64,000 bases of DNA from Cruorifilaria tuberocauda (GCA_013365365.1 JABVXU010000009.1:310001-374000), one strand, 5' to 3'; shown: positions 51,018 through 64,000, counted from the first letter of the stretch. Numbers and translations: made by a program. The notes: a model not told the origin generated them from the sequence alone.

Positions 51018-54000
51018 TTATTTGAAATGAAAAACTTTTACCATAACTTCGGACGATAGTTCAGTTCCAGATTGATCTTGAACAAATCTGAAACAGCGAA
51101 ATATTTAAATTTACATCATTCTTAAAAAATATTCCGTACTAAGTTGTTGACCTTACTAAATGAAAAAGTTAGGTTCTAAATAAATTTTCAGAAAAGCAGG
51201 AGCAAATCTAATAATAGATAGTGTAATTTAAAAAGGAAACTAGCGTTTTGCTTTGAACTTGCTCATCTTCAATGGTGCTTTTTTTCGCCATATCTACATT
51301 TGATTTCGAAATAATGTTATCATTTTCTGTATATTTCTCTAACTCCTTCATCATTAATGCTGGTCCTAAAATTAAAATACCATTGTGGAAATACATTTCT
51401 TTTACTATTATCTCTTATATATATCGATAGCTAATCTTATAAATTATGACATAATATCAGGATTTTGATTGCCATTGTAACGAATTTCGAGCTTTATAAT
51501 CAAAATTTAGTATAAGAAACGGACTATTTGTTTGCTGTATAATTCGTGATGACGGCTCATTTTGCTTTTGTACCTCATCGATCAGTACCATAACATCGAT
51601 TCGTTTTGTTCTATCTGCGTAAGTTTTAGTTTTAACCAATAATTTCGAAGGTGGGGTAATATTATTATTTAATTCTTTGGAGTCTGAAGAGAGCTTATAT
51701 TAATTGGACATTTGGAAAGTTTGAAAACATTAAATTTTGAAGGAAATCTACGAAAATGTACTAAAATAACAAATTTGATTTATTGGAAATTTGTTTCCCC
51801 TGTGAAAATTTGACTTATACTTCCCAATTTTCTAGATCATTTTTCTGCTCAGATGCTATTGTTTCTATGAATAAAGTAGAAAGCATTTTCCATTATCTCA
51901 GAAGTTCAATGGAATACAATATAAAATCTTTCACACTCCGTTCCAATTATTAATGTTTCATCATAAAGTGGTGCCAACATCTCTGATTTCATAAAAGAGT
52001 TGCTATTTCATTTCGTTTAGGTATTTCATTCAGAGAGCTTAAATTATGTAGAATTTGAAATGGGAAACTGAAGATAACCTCTTCGGAATTGATCACAGTC
52101 GCAACCATGCTGTTCTTGAGGAAGGGAAGAATATCGTTCCTCTCGCCGATCACCTGTTCCTTTTTCTTCTGACTGTGCTCTGTTCACAAATTGTCTTTTG
52201 GAACGCATATGTGTTATTCCTCGACTGCTATATCGCTTATCCTCACTGGATAAACTCCAAGCTGACTGAGAACGACTATATGTTGAGTGGTAACCGCCAG
52301 CGTGATTCATTGATCGCCTCATTGTGCGGATACCACGTGCCGTGCCACTGCATCGCGATAAATCTTGACTTGATCGTTCTTGGTACTATCAAAAATTAGA
52401 AAAAGATAATCCGTAAAACTATATTTTAATCTTCATTGTATTTCTGCACATTTTCAAACTACTAGAAATGAAATCAACTCAAAGACTTCCATTATACGTG
52501 GAAATCAGATTATTTTAAAATTGACTTTTTGTTCATGAAATCTTCAACCTGGATCTCATAGACTCTTTTTTATCTGGGTCCATCTTCATGTAAAATGCAG
52601 TAATATTAAACATTATATTTGCTCTTATTTTTCCTTGTCAGAAATAATAATAGAAATACGCTCCCATTTAAAAGTCAATTTCATGAATACAAACTATGTT
52701 TTCGATATTTAAGAAGTTAGGAAATCTAATCAACAAAAGAATTTATTAGATATATTGAAGTTTAAATTAAATTTTACCCTTCTTGAAAAAACTTCATGTG
52801 TATTCGAATAAGTATAGTGATGATACATTTGTGATGATACACGTCGTGAATTTCTCCAAACGATACTGCCAGGTGCTAAAATGTTTAACATATATTGTTG
52901 CACGATAAGGAAAAGAAAATTACAAATTCTAAGATAATTTTTAAAAAATTAGCAAATTTTACTTTTTGCTGATTGATACTCTGTTCGATTATCATATGTA
53001 TCGCCAGTATTATCATTATTTTGATGCATTAATCTAAAAAGGATTATTTAAAACAAGTTGAAAATACAATCAAAATCCGGCCAGTTTCTAGTGGAACTTT
53101 AAACTATACCGATTTTGATTAGAATTTTGTGTAGGATTGCGGTATGAAATTAAATCTGATGAGTTGATAACACGATTGCTAGACAAGACTGATAAGCCGG
53201 CATCAAATGAAGCTTCTCTTGATTCTGCAAATAACTGATTAAACAAAAAAATTTCACAAAATTTGGCAGTGTAGAGCGTCAGTTAAAGCATTGTAAACGA
53301 AGTGTAGATTAGGTCAACAAATGAGAAAAAGTGATACAGAAAAAATTACGCATCAAAATTCTGTCTCAAAATTACTAAACTAAATTGTTTATGGCAATGC
53401 GGAGAAAAGTCAACAGTAGAACCTAAATTAAGAGTTGAAATAATAATATGCGCAACATAAGTCAAAATATTTCTAAATGGTAATTAATTAAATTTGATGA
53501 ACCTTAAGAGAAAATAAGATGAAAATTTTGGCAACCTCTTGCTGACAGCCTTTGCGGAATATCCCTGGTCATATTGGTACCAATATTGCAACGACGTTCA
53601 CGAATATTGTTCTGGAACTTTAAATCTTTCAAATTTTTTTATCATATATTTTCAGAATTTTACGTCATATTACTCCATCTATATTGAAAACTGTTATTCT
53701 AGCAAAAAGCTATGCGGTCGTCGCAAGAAGTTTTGTAACCGCGCAAAGTGTCAAGTTAAGCTTAATTATTTTGTGCTCTTAACCAATATTTTCCAATAGA
53801 GATGAGTTCATTAAGGATGGCGATTTCCAAGCATGCAGAAATAAATCACAGATGAAACCTGATTTATGAATGAAGATTTTAATGGAAGATTCTTTTTTGT
53901 TTGCCAAGTCTTTTTTCGAGAATAATCAATCGAGTTTTGGATGAACTCTATAGAAGGCATATTGAAAAGAATAATTAAAAGTGCACTGGTAATGAAAAGA

Positions 54001-57000
54001 AACAACGAATTTTTGCCAAACCCTTAATACAGTTACCTTTAATATTGAAATATAAACTCTTTTCCTAAAACTTATAATTTGATAACAACATCAGGAGGTC
54101 GAGATTCCTTTAAATTATCTGTTGATATAGGATTTAGCCCATCTAACTCAGATAACATAATTACCTTCTGGATTCGCAAACTTTTTCTCCCATATTCGAG
54201 GTATCCGCTCAAAACATTCAGCTGATTTTAATGCTGCCATTGCACCTGATGATTGAAACCATTGTGGCGGACTATTCTGAAGCATGGCGGCCGCTATTGC
54301 TACTGTTGCCGAGCCTTAAAATACTGATTTAATCAAATACTGATTCGAAGATCACATAAATGCTTTGTATTCTTTTACTACGCCTTGCTGTCACGGATAA
54401 ATTACCTTGATCATTGATTAATGCATCGACAACATCAGCCCCAGAGCTCATCAAGTCCCGAGATTGGGACAAAAACAATCGCGGACACACCGACGATTTG
54501 TTGCACATGCATTTCGATGCCGATATTTTTTCCGGAGTACTGTCGCTTGTTAAATCATAATTAGCATTACTAGCAATTATATCAAATTTGTAGTCTTTCG
54601 CTTGTTCATCAAAGCTTTGACTAGCAGATGCTTCACGAATATCTTGAATGTATTCCACCTGAAAAAAGTTGGATATGAAGGTGGAGAAAGAATAAGTGCG
54701 CTAGAACAAATAATTTCTATAACATGAAATGAAAGGCAAGCAAATGTGTGCTTATCATTTGCCTTTCTCTATAGAAGCGATCTAGAATCGTGCAGATATG
54801 CATCCTGAAGCAAGAATCGACAACATATGGAATGTTTCTGGTTAGATATTACAGCAATTGAAGAATAATCCTTCCCAGATAGGACAGTGGGTTCGGGTAG
54901 AATTCAGATAGAATCGGGCTACATTTTCGAACTCTCAATTTACATTTCAATTTACTTTGTTATGGTAATATGAAAAGCTACTATGGTATATGCAAAAGAA
55001 GACAATCATATGTTTCTGAAAAAACATACTCTGAAAGTTTTTAAAAAAATTGATATGATTGTAAAATGTGATAATAGGAACAGTAAGTCCTTTTTAGTAT
55101 CACATTGTTTTCAGAAATCAATCATTTCAAGCAACTTGAATGATACACTTTGAAGGATAATTTCTGAAATTTCCAACCAAAATTGAAAATTAAGGACCTT
55201 TCGTGGTATAGCTATTCCAGTTAGTGGCCTTCCAGAATCGTCAACTGGAATTATCACGATACCCTTATTTTCATTCTGTCTAAATAAATCCAAGAATTGT
55301 AGTACAGACATATTTACCCCATCTGAAGATCTTTGTTCCTGTAATAAAGTTATGATAACAACCTATACTTCAAAAAACAGTCTAGCTTCCATCCGATATT
55401 ATTATTTTTCATATATCCCTATTTAGGCTCAAAAAGGATGACCAAGAATTTTTTGCTTTAACGCAAGAAATCTCTCGATTAAGTGCAGTGTTCATTGAAC
55501 TTACTAACTTTTGCTAAAATCGATGACGGCGAAGCTGTGAATTTTATGGCTCCTTCTTCAGTTTTTCCACGGCCTAGAAGCATGAGTACATGATAGATAG
55601 CTTTGTAGTTTATAGCAAAGTGAGAGAATAAGTTTTACAAAAAAATAAAATGCAAAACTAAGCTCAAATTTTCTTAACATATTCTCTGTGCCAGAGACAG
55701 CTGTAAAATAGATTTTAAGCAATATGTTTCAAAAAGGTCTCTCAAAGAATTTAAGTATTTCAATTTTAAATTTAAATAAATTTAGATATTATGAATTCAA
55801 GTATTTTAATAGTTAATAAGACGGAAACTATTTCTTAAATAGTTTTGAGCAAACATTCAACAGTGAGATCTCAATTCGCAACTACAGAAACTTCTACAGA
55901 CATCTAGAAAAGATTAACATTCAGCATAACTTTTCTCAAAGTATGCTTTTTTGGTTAAAAATTAACCAAAAAATTATTACTAAAGAACTGATGCACCATG
56001 AAGTTAGATATAAATATTTACTTGGTAGACTACAATCAACCGTTACTGTGATTGGTATATTTTTATTCTCAGGTGGTTGCGATACTCCCCGACAAATATG
56101 CATTTGTGGTAATAATGCAGCAGTGTCGCTTAGTAGAGTCGATGAAATAAAAGACATTGGTGAAAATGCTGAAAAAATATCGAAATTACTATAAAAATTT
56201 ATTGAAACATGAAGCGAACCAACCTTCTAAAATTAAATTAAATTTTATTAAAAAAACAAGTAACTGGAAGGTTATCAAGTTTAAAAAAACTCATAAACTA
56301 TTTATAAAGTTTCATAATATTTGAAGGTTTAGTAATTTGAAGGTTTTGAGAAAAATAAGCTAAAAAAGAAGAGTTTATTCACATTCTACAACTGAACTTA
56401 CAGCTTGATTGTGTTTTTTGACAGAGCTGGGGATAAAGTGACGATGAAGCCTTTGTTAGCGAATGATTTGAATTCTGAAAAAAAGATAAATTTTCTGTAG
56501 TTACGAATGCCTTAGGAAAAATTTGCATATGTTTAACAATTAAAATATTTCGTAAATAATGTACTTTTAGACAAACGAATATCATCTCCTTTAATCCTCA
56601 CAAAAGGCTGGTGATTCAAACGAGCAGTCATCTTTCCTTATATTCTAACCAATTGCTATGAATCTTTTCGCCAGCTGGACTCACTTTTCTACAATCTGAA
56701 AACTTACTTCAGCGAGAGTATGATTATTTTTAGCAATTAGGGCTCTGAAATCCTTCTTAAAGAAATCGAAATCTTTCGTTACAATCGGAAGCTCATTCTC
56801 CAAAATGCCATTTCGAAGAAGCTGGTGTCGCATTGCATAAACATTAGTTAGATTGTACTCTTCACTCTCAATTATGACCATATTCTGCAAATGTAGAAGA
56901 TTTCAGTTGAATCAAAAATAAAAGCTAGAAAAGCTTTCCAATAGTCGGTGATAATCGACAAAAGGATCAGTCATCTTTTTCCGTTCCTACTGCCGCCGCT

Positions 57001-60000
57001 ACACTTTTAGACATCTGAGGACTTATTTCGAGGTAATTAAACAAAATTTCTTTCCATTTCTTAATTGTGCATTCACTATAGGATATGCACGTCGGGAAGT
57101 AAATAAGCGGGTAATGAATGAACATTGGAATTTAAAACTTCATAAATTCCATCAAACATACTCGTAAACTATCACTTGTAGTTAATTGTTCGCCTTCTAA
57201 ACGACTTTTTTTCATCATAATTGTCACATTATGATCTGTGTCACGCAAGAATATTTCTCGATTTGATGCATCAACCGGACGAAGTAAATCATTATTCTCC
57301 ACGTCGAAAATTAAACGTACAGGTAGAAGACCCTGGACAATGTATCACTTCTAGCTTTTACTCAGAAATAGTTTTTAGGATTTCTAATTCTAACATGCGT
57401 CAATTCTGAATATTTTCCTTCAAATAATATCTTCGAATATCAACCGGAGAGAAACTGGTTCATTTTAGATCAACTATTTAAAATATTTTAAGTAAAATTG
57501 AATGTACTATTAAAGATAACAAGAAATATATACTTGAAAGTGCAAATAAGAAAATAATTCCAGTTGGAATAAAAGAAGTGGGGAATAGTAAACAAGAATT
57601 GCAAACCTGAATATATTTTCTAGCTCTCATAATAGCATGAACAGAACCATATAGATAGAATATAGTTGCCCCAAAATGACGGTCTGCTACAGTTGAAAAA
57701 TAAATGACTGCGTTTGTTTCCAAACTGATCGTTTGCATTAAGTATCCATCTGGTATTCCCGTAACAGCTAGCTGCTGTACAGCCGGTATATCTACTACTG
57801 TTGAATATATCATTGCTGATCTCTAAATAAACATGCTGCGCTTGTTTATTTTTTTAAATTTTCTATCACAATTCAAGTTTAGATTTAATTTCTCAACCCA
57901 CGCATCAGAGTCTCAGAATCAGAAAATTTTACGTGTTCGTTATCGTTCACAGCATCAAACAGCAATCGATGAAGAGCTGTACAGGCTTCACATATATCAC
58001 GTTCATGTGATGGTGCACCGCGCACAACACACGATGCAACTGGATTCTTTGGCTAGGAAACAAAGTGACATTAGGTGTTTTCCGATCACTGGATTAGTGA
58101 GCGGGGAATATACGTCAATTAATTTCCAAAATTTAGTTGAAACAATTAAAATCTGAAGTCCAGAAAAAATGATTGAATGAACTAACTCTCAATCTACCCA
58201 TTTTACCGATTTGTTTCAGATTTTATTTCTTCTTCAGTGACTAATATCTTTTATCTCTCATACGGAGAACAATAATTTTTGTTATACCCAACATTTCAAA
58301 TTACACTCGTTCTTCATCACTGGTGATCGGTAAAGGAAGTAGGAAGCAAGGCTTCAGATGAATATGAAAAACTCACTAACTGTGGCAATTGCACCATTAT
58401 TTCAAGGTTGGGAAAATTAATTAGTTTTTCGGCGATTGCTTGGTCGATAATATTTCTTACATCCTTCATTGATATATGAGGTTTCAATGTCCTTAGAGGA
58501 AAACTGATTGCTATGGGCGTAAAATTCTACAAAATACAGCATTTTGATGCAAAATAGAAAACTCTTCTAATCATTTGAGAACTTTGAACTTGAAAAATGC
58601 GCATCAATATATCAGGAAAGAAATCATACTCTAATTCGAATTCTCGCTTGTTCAACGTTTGCCAATGGCCCTGTTAACGTCACCTGCAGTAAACTAAATA
58701 AATTTCTGTGCTTAAAATAAAAAAAAGTTCTTTTTTGAGGAAAATTGGAACTGCAAATTCTTCGATTATTAAGAATTTTAAATTATATCACAATATTTTG
58801 GAAATTTCAAGTTTAGATCCCAATAAAAATAACGTGGTCAAAAATTCAATGTGATAGTTTTTAGGCTCTCATATTCTTCGATTTCCAATGAAGCCATTCA
58901 TAATAAAACTTACTCTATTTATATAATCACCGGCATTTTTAACATCAGGGATCAAATCCGGGAATTGAATGAGTACACCAGTGTCCTGCATAATTTGTGG
59001 TATTGAATCTTGATCACACCAAGCTTCCATTCGCTCCATCATGCCAGCGTGTTCGGCATTCGGTACTTCAATCGTTAACGTAACATTTTTCGACAACGGG
59101 ACCTTTAAACGTAAATTTCGAAAATCGAGATGCATTTCTCCAAAATAAAATCACATTGACATTGAATCTTCACGTAAGGTTCATACTTGATGCTATGTAG
59201 AAAATCAGCATCAGAAAAGTTATGATACTAAATCTGCATAATACTAACGGAGTCTCTCCTACAAATTTCAACATGACTCCTAGAGAATGATCAACTATTG
59301 CAGATTTAAGTATTTAAGTATTGGAATAAAGTCATAGAATCAGATATAATTTTCAACTTCCGTATAGAATGTACCAAAAATATCTCGCATATAGAAATAA
59401 GGAAAAGAAACAAAAATATATTATAAACAAAACATCATTAAGTAAATCCAATTAATAAATATTGCATTATTCTTGAAACAAGCGTGGTTGGAAATACGAA
59501 ACGCTACTTGACAAGATACTAATATAATTTGGATTATATTAATTAATATTCTAATATAAGTTTAGACTAGTCATAACTAGTCATATATTCTGTACATTGA
59601 ATCCAGAGATGTATACCCGTTCCAAATATTGCATAACTTTTCCATTGGTAACTTTCTGCAACCGATTAGCTTCCGACTTACGACGCTGTTCATAAGCAAG
59701 TTCTACTCGTTGTTTCATTGCATCAAACATCTAGAATTTCAATTTGAAGGATGTAATCAAAATCAGCGATTCCGAGCAATTTAATTTCATTGTTTGGCTC
59801 TTGACATGAGCTAAGCCAGATTAATTTGTAAATTTCATAGCTAGTATTGTTATAAAAGCTAAGGTTTATTAATGTGACGGCCTAAATACAAGACAGACAA
59901 GTTCCTAAAGGCCCTGAAATAAATAAATATTCAAATTTCACATCGCAAAAATTTATAACTTTTAATACTTTTATATCCATTTTTTTTAATGTTCGAATCA

Positions 60001-60744
60001 AAGTTCGACTTTCTTTTCATCAAATTTTCGTTGCATCTTTTCTCGAAGTTTTATTAAATTTGGAAATTTCTTACTTTCACACTTTCTTGTGAACGATGGT
60101 AAAAACTGACGAAGAATTCGCCATATTGCTGCCGATACATATTCTGATGTAGAAAATGAATATTTGGATGTCTGGGATTTGCTCGCGGTGCAAAGCCACC
60201 ACGAAGAGCCCAATGGCTCATGATTGGTATATTCCTCGATGGAGCACACTCGCATATGCAATTCAAATTACCACTTGATATGTTAGCCCCTTCAAATTAA
60301 AATTGAAAAGTAAATATATCAAACATAATTGATGGCTTAAAATATGAATTTCTGGATTACTTCTATAGTAATATTCCCAAAAATGCATCCTTGTTCTTTA
60401 TAATTTATAATTTGTAGTTTGAAGAACAAAGAAGAATTGCCAATAATGTTAGCTCTAGGAAAAAAGTTTCCAAAATCAACATAAGCTAGAGCTCCTCTTG
60501 TTTGCTATAATAAAGTACCAAAATTTTTTAAGAACATCCGGAAATCAATCTCAAATTTTAATAAGTACGATTTAAATCTTGGAATGTTATGAAATAATCG
60601 TGTTCATTGAATGTCATAAAGTTGGTAGATTAAAAAAAAGTGAAAAAAAGAAAAAAAATGGCGCTACAAGCTGTTCATACTATATCTAGTCAAGGCTCGT
60701 TTAATATTTCCTATTTGCATCTGTGATGAGCCACGCTCAACCAT
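51018..60744 (-). CDS. bcc-1: Bicaudal-C-like KH-domain RNA-binding protein
   Basis: BicC proteins bind mRNAs and repress or localise them in the cytoplasm. The proposed start (60744) opens a short exon (MVERGSSQMQIGNIKRALTR). A phase-matched exon (about 60054-60286, GGFAPRANPRHPNIHFLHQN) and 59620-59733 (FDAMKQRVELAYEQRRKSEA) follow. KH regions: VPLSKNVTLTIEVPNAEHAG..IPQIMQDTGVLIQFPDL (58.9-59.11 kb), VTLTGPLANVEQARIRIR (58.63-58.69 kb), FTPIAISFPLRTL (58.4-58.53 kb), AVQQLAVTGIPDGYLM..ARKYIQ (57.61-57.8 kb) and LLPVRLIFDVENNDLL (57.2-57.33 kb). The alternation of KH and LPLVLMFxLP-like segments is the BicC signature. A long Ser-rich, poorly conserved tail follows (56.8-51.0 kb), including an Arg/Ser-rich exon (52.04-52.39 kb), and ends VKVFHFK at 51018-51020. 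GXXG loops are not seen and I found no SAM domain. Tail exon choice is tentative. Confidence 0.78.
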
Positions 60745-60756
60745 TGCAAGCTAAAA
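60745..60756 (-). promoter_or_regulatory. Candidate spliced-leader acceptor of the BicC-like gene
   Basis: GTTTTTAG ends six bases before the proposed ATG at 60744. It is the main support for this start together with the phase fit of the next exon. Confidence 0.45.
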
Positions 60757-62700
60757 ACAAAAACTCGTTAAAAACCGCCGCTATATATCTACTACTGACA
60801 GTTTATAGACTTATGAATCTTAAAATTCCGATTTCCATTCTATTTATTCACAAATAGACAAAAACGCAAAAAGAATATGTATTTCGCTCATGAAATTTAA
60901 ATAACCGAAGCGGCCATATGATCAGATATGAAAGACAGAAATAAAATATATTTTTAATAGTTGTGGAAGCAACTTTCTTTAAATTTAGATTTTGATACTG
61001 TAGCAAAGTAAACGTTGCGTCTTTAGATTTAGTAAAGAGTCAAGAGCGCTACGCTAAACATTTCCACTTTTTTATAATAACTGTTGCAAATCAAACTTAT
61101 TCGATATTTGTAGAAATCCTAAAATATCTGCAAACCTTTGCTAGGATGTGACTGTGATTACGTGACTAAATGTTCAGTATGAAATATAATTCATTGTCCT
61201 CTATTTAGTCACCCCACCCAAAATTCAATTCAACGTAATTCGTTTCAGATTTACTTCACTCTTTTATTCATTTCATTTCGATTTAATTCCACTTATTTTC
61301 ACTCCGTTTAATTTGTTCATACTTCACTTTTTAGAGAATCGACAAACGAATTCAATTGTGGAGGTAATTTCTGAAAGCGCATAAGTCCATTTTCCTTCTT
61401 TCTTGTTTCCGGACCGTTCTTCTCGAACCATTACAATTTCATACAAGGTCCGATTACGCATCTTTTATTCACGCTAAACCGTCCCCGTTTCTTATCTCAT
61501 CCTAATTCAGATCTATCGAACGTCCGCTATTTCGCGAAGAATATATGCAAATTGTGGAGATCAATAATTTGTTCTGCGTTAAACTTTTGGTAGGTAATTT
61601 ATCCAGTAGCCTATCGGTACCTCTTCAAATGTCTCTTTCTCTTTCTGAGTATTTTTCCGACCAATATATTACAAGAAGCTTGGTTACGTCAAATGTTCTA
61701 TTCAAAATAATATTCGTTAGTTAATCCTATTTTTCACCAAATTTTGTGCTGTATTTAAGACACTATATAATAATCAGTTGATTTGCTTTTGTCAATTCCT
61801 TCAGAAATACCGTTCTTTTTGTCATGGAAAATTATTGAGTATTTCCGAGATTTTTCATTACTCAAGTTCTTCATAAATTTCACTTCTATCACATCAAAAA
61901 TGAAAATATAAATTCAATACACGATATAAGCTATTTTACCGCACATTTCATAAAGAACACGAAATCATCATAGACTAATTTTTCTGGCCCATAGCTCATC
62001 CGTCATCCTCCCTTTTCCTTTCTCCAGTCTTCCCCGATTTCCCGAAACTTGATCTACCCGTGAAAAAATGAAACGAAGAGGCAACAATCAACCAACCCTG
62101 CGATACTCAGATAAAGATTCCTTTGAGTAGCATTCTGAATAGACCGCTCACAACTGTCGATAACAGAATTGTGATCGACAGCAAACATCTCCACTACATA
62201 CCTTCTCATAATTTGCATATTGCTAAATTGATGATGTTATATGCACTCACTTTTCTTCCAAGCCAAAGTCATTGATTTGATGCGAATCCATAAAATATGC
62301 TTTGCTCAATTTTACAATCTAAGCATACCAGCTGTTCTTTATTATTTTGCTTAGAGCAAAATGTCTGGGATATATGGAATAGAATTTGCAAAAATTTATC
62401 TTTAATTTGAAATTCCATTCGCTTTTATAAATTTTCTCTATTCAATGAACTTATATGATTTCAACAATTTGAAGATAGTTGAATTAAAAATCCACTTCTT
62501 TGATCAGTTTTTCCATTTTCCTGATCATTTTTCCATTTACAAGAGAGAAGAATAAACTAATTCTTATTCGATACATAGTAATCATTTCAAACGAAGTTTT
62601 TTTTAAAAAAATATAAACCAAACTTATATCTGTTAGTAGCAATTACATATGCATAATTAATGTTAATTATTCAGTTCTTATTAATAACAATAAATATCAC
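60757..62700. other. Intergenic region between the CNG channel and the BicC-like gene
   Basis: About 1.9 kb without a recognised gene. The plus strand is pyrimidine-rich over about 61200-61560, with repeated TTCATTTC/TTTAATTC-like words, which may belong to the BicC-like promoter. No RNA gene seen. Confidence 0.5.
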
Positions 62701-64000
62701 TTATTCCATCTGATAATCATCATTGGAATTGGCGGAATTGTCGTTTGCCTGATATTTGGCTAATTGTGTTTCTAAGTATTCAATTCTTATTAGCAGTTTT
62801 GATTTCACGCTCTTGAATTCTGCTGCAAATCGAGCCATTCTATGAAAAATTTTTACTTTATCTGTTTGATTCAGTGAATTTTACGGAAAAAAATATGAAC
62901 AAACTTTTTTATTTTTTGTTATCTTAAGATTCTCATTTCCTTCAATCTTCCATTTGTTACTTTCTTAACATTTCCTAATGTTTTGCTAAACTTTTCACAG
63001 TTATCATTTTTCGTTGTGTTTTTTCAGTAAACTGTTTTGAAAAATTATTTCACAAATTTAAAATTTTATAGGAAAAACACTGACTATCTTTTTTAATCTA
63101 AGATATAATTTAAATTGGAAATTAAAAGATCTTTAATCAGTACTTCGTTTGCATAATTTTTAATGTATTTTGCAAAGTTTTGGCCATTTCTTCGGTGGTC
63201 ATCTGTTCTTCTGGTGCATCTTCATCTAGTAGACCATCTTTTCGAAGAATTTCTCGACCCTAAATTCTTTCTGTAGAAATTATCCTGAACAAGCATTTGA
63301 ATTTTTCGCTTATCCCATTTTTAACATGACACATCTGACGGTTATCTATGAATATCTTTCTAAAGAGACTCAAAGTATTGCCTATCAAAAATCGAACTGA
63401 TACGATTCCGGATCACAAGTCAAAAAGAAAGGAAACAAAGATTTTCTAAAACCTTTGCAATGAGTAATTTCCTTGCATCCGGATACTCCTTTAGTGCGGT
63501 CCAGAGATCGTTTTTATTCAGGGCAAATAAATCCGTGTAGCCGACCGATCGTACATTCGCTGTTCTTCGATTACCATTTTTACTTCCTGAATAAAATTTC
63601 GTCTCAATTCTCTTTTGAGTTTACTTTCAATACTTATTCCTAAGCTGATGCACTAATTTAGTAACTAAGACTTATATTTTAAAGTTGAAATCTCATTTAT
63701 AATGAATTTCATTTATACAATCAACTGGACAATTCGAGAAATAAGAACCAATTAAAATTTTGCGCACGACAAAGTATTTGATTTGAGAAAATTTTATTAT
63801 AAAGTAATAATAGTAATGTTATGTATCAAACCGGCGATGTTAAGTATACTAAGTTCGCCGAAAACAGCGCCTTCTTGTAGTGTAGCAAAGATTTTGATCC
63901 CATCATCGGCTACTACTTGTAATTTACCGCTCTTAACAATATACATTTCACGTCCAATATCACCCTTCTTACATATATAATCACCAGGGGAAAATGTCTG
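62701..64000 (-). CDS. Cyclic-nucleotide-gated cation channel, C-terminal part (gene runs off the right edge)
   Basis: CNG channel subunit of the TAX-4/CNGA type, a cGMP-opened cation channel of sensory neurons. Only the cytosolic end is present. The first visible exon (about 63832-64000) encodes the cyclic-nucleotide-binding domain: [20 protein letters not shown], the LQVVADDG turn and the phosphate-binding cassette start [11 protein letters not shown]. The next (about 63451-63587) has [20 protein letters not shown], containing the binding arginine, and ends in DARKLLIAK. Exon 63144-63259 gives [14 protein letters not shown] and [11 protein letters not shown]. The last exon (62701-62839) is [20 protein letters not shown] plus a leucine-spaced helix, the C-terminal leucine-zipper region that sets subunit stoichiometry in CNGA channels. 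The last join is phase-exact. Pore and voltage-sensor exons lie beyond 64000, so assignment to tax-4 or another paralogue is not possible here. Confidence 0.92.

Noticed and set aside
52055..52399. 114-codon open frame on the plus strand
   Set aside because: Antisense shadow of the Arg/Ser-rich exon of the BicC-like gene; no motif of its own.
57833..58156. 107-codon open frame on the plus strand
   Set aside because: Lies over an intron and the edges of BicC-like exons on the other strand; no domain seen.
59998..60261. 87-codon minus frame beginning MHMRVCSIEEYTN as the BicC-like N-terminus
   Set aside because: The alternative frame reaches the GTAAGA donor in phase 0 and joins the next exon; this one does not.
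1..64000. CRISPR arrays, phage-like or transposase-coding mobile elements
   Set aside because: No regularly spaced repeats, integrase, transposase or reverse-transcriptase motifs were seen; the window is intron-rich animal DNA.

Overview
The window looks like nuclear DNA of a nematode, most likely a filarial-type (clade III) worm. It is AT-rich, its genes are broken by many introns with GT donors and T-rich AG acceptors, and the protein families match nematode gene sets: a large patched-related protein, linkin, BicC-like KH and a TAX-4-like channel. Several start codons sit a few bases after a TTTCAG-like acceptor with no partner donor, as expected for spliced-leader trans-splicing. There are no bacterial-style operons, phage genes, CRISPR arrays or recognisable tRNA/rRNA genes. 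Species and clade are inferences from family content and base composition.

Layout. At 186-2403 (+) is the 3' half of mlh-1 (mismatch repair), cut by the left edge. It converges with a patched-related (PTR) membrane protein gene at 2517-10055 (-). A gene-poor stretch with a diverged direct repeat (10.5-11.0 kb) separates this from a TRAIP-like RING-H2 E3 ligase with a very acidic tail (12771-15222, -). Three housekeeping genes then lie head-to-tail on the minus strand: mrps-17 (31547-29776), popl-1/POP1 of RNase P/MRP (29140-22726) and lnkn-1/ITFG1 (22062-17202), about 0.65 kb apart. lis-1 (37136-33189, -) lies upstream of them. A near gene-free 6.8 kb follows, then the RAD9 homologue of the 9-1-1 checkpoint clamp (46821-43898, -). 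Divergent from it is what appears to be only the 5' part of a NAT9-type acetyltransferase gene (about 47055-47606, +). A large BicC-like KH-domain gene occupies 51018-60744 (-). The right edge cuts a cyclic-nucleotide-gated channel gene, of which the cNMP-binding domain and C-terminal coiled coil are visible (62701-64000, -).

The genes do not form one pathway. Two (mlh-1, RAD9 homologue) are genome-maintenance genes, as is the TRAIP-like ligase if that assignment holds. I found no wholly new multi-gene system. The points most worth checking are: a one-base reading-frame break in mrps-17; the missing catalytic half of the NAT9-like gene; BicC-type KH domains without GXXG loops and with no visible SAM domain; the acidic tail of the RING protein; a 44-bp perfect palindrome in a PTR intron; and an lnkn-1 intron with no usable AG acceptor. 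All gene models were made by eye from splice phase and family similarity. Exon ends given exactly were checked for phase; the others are approximate.
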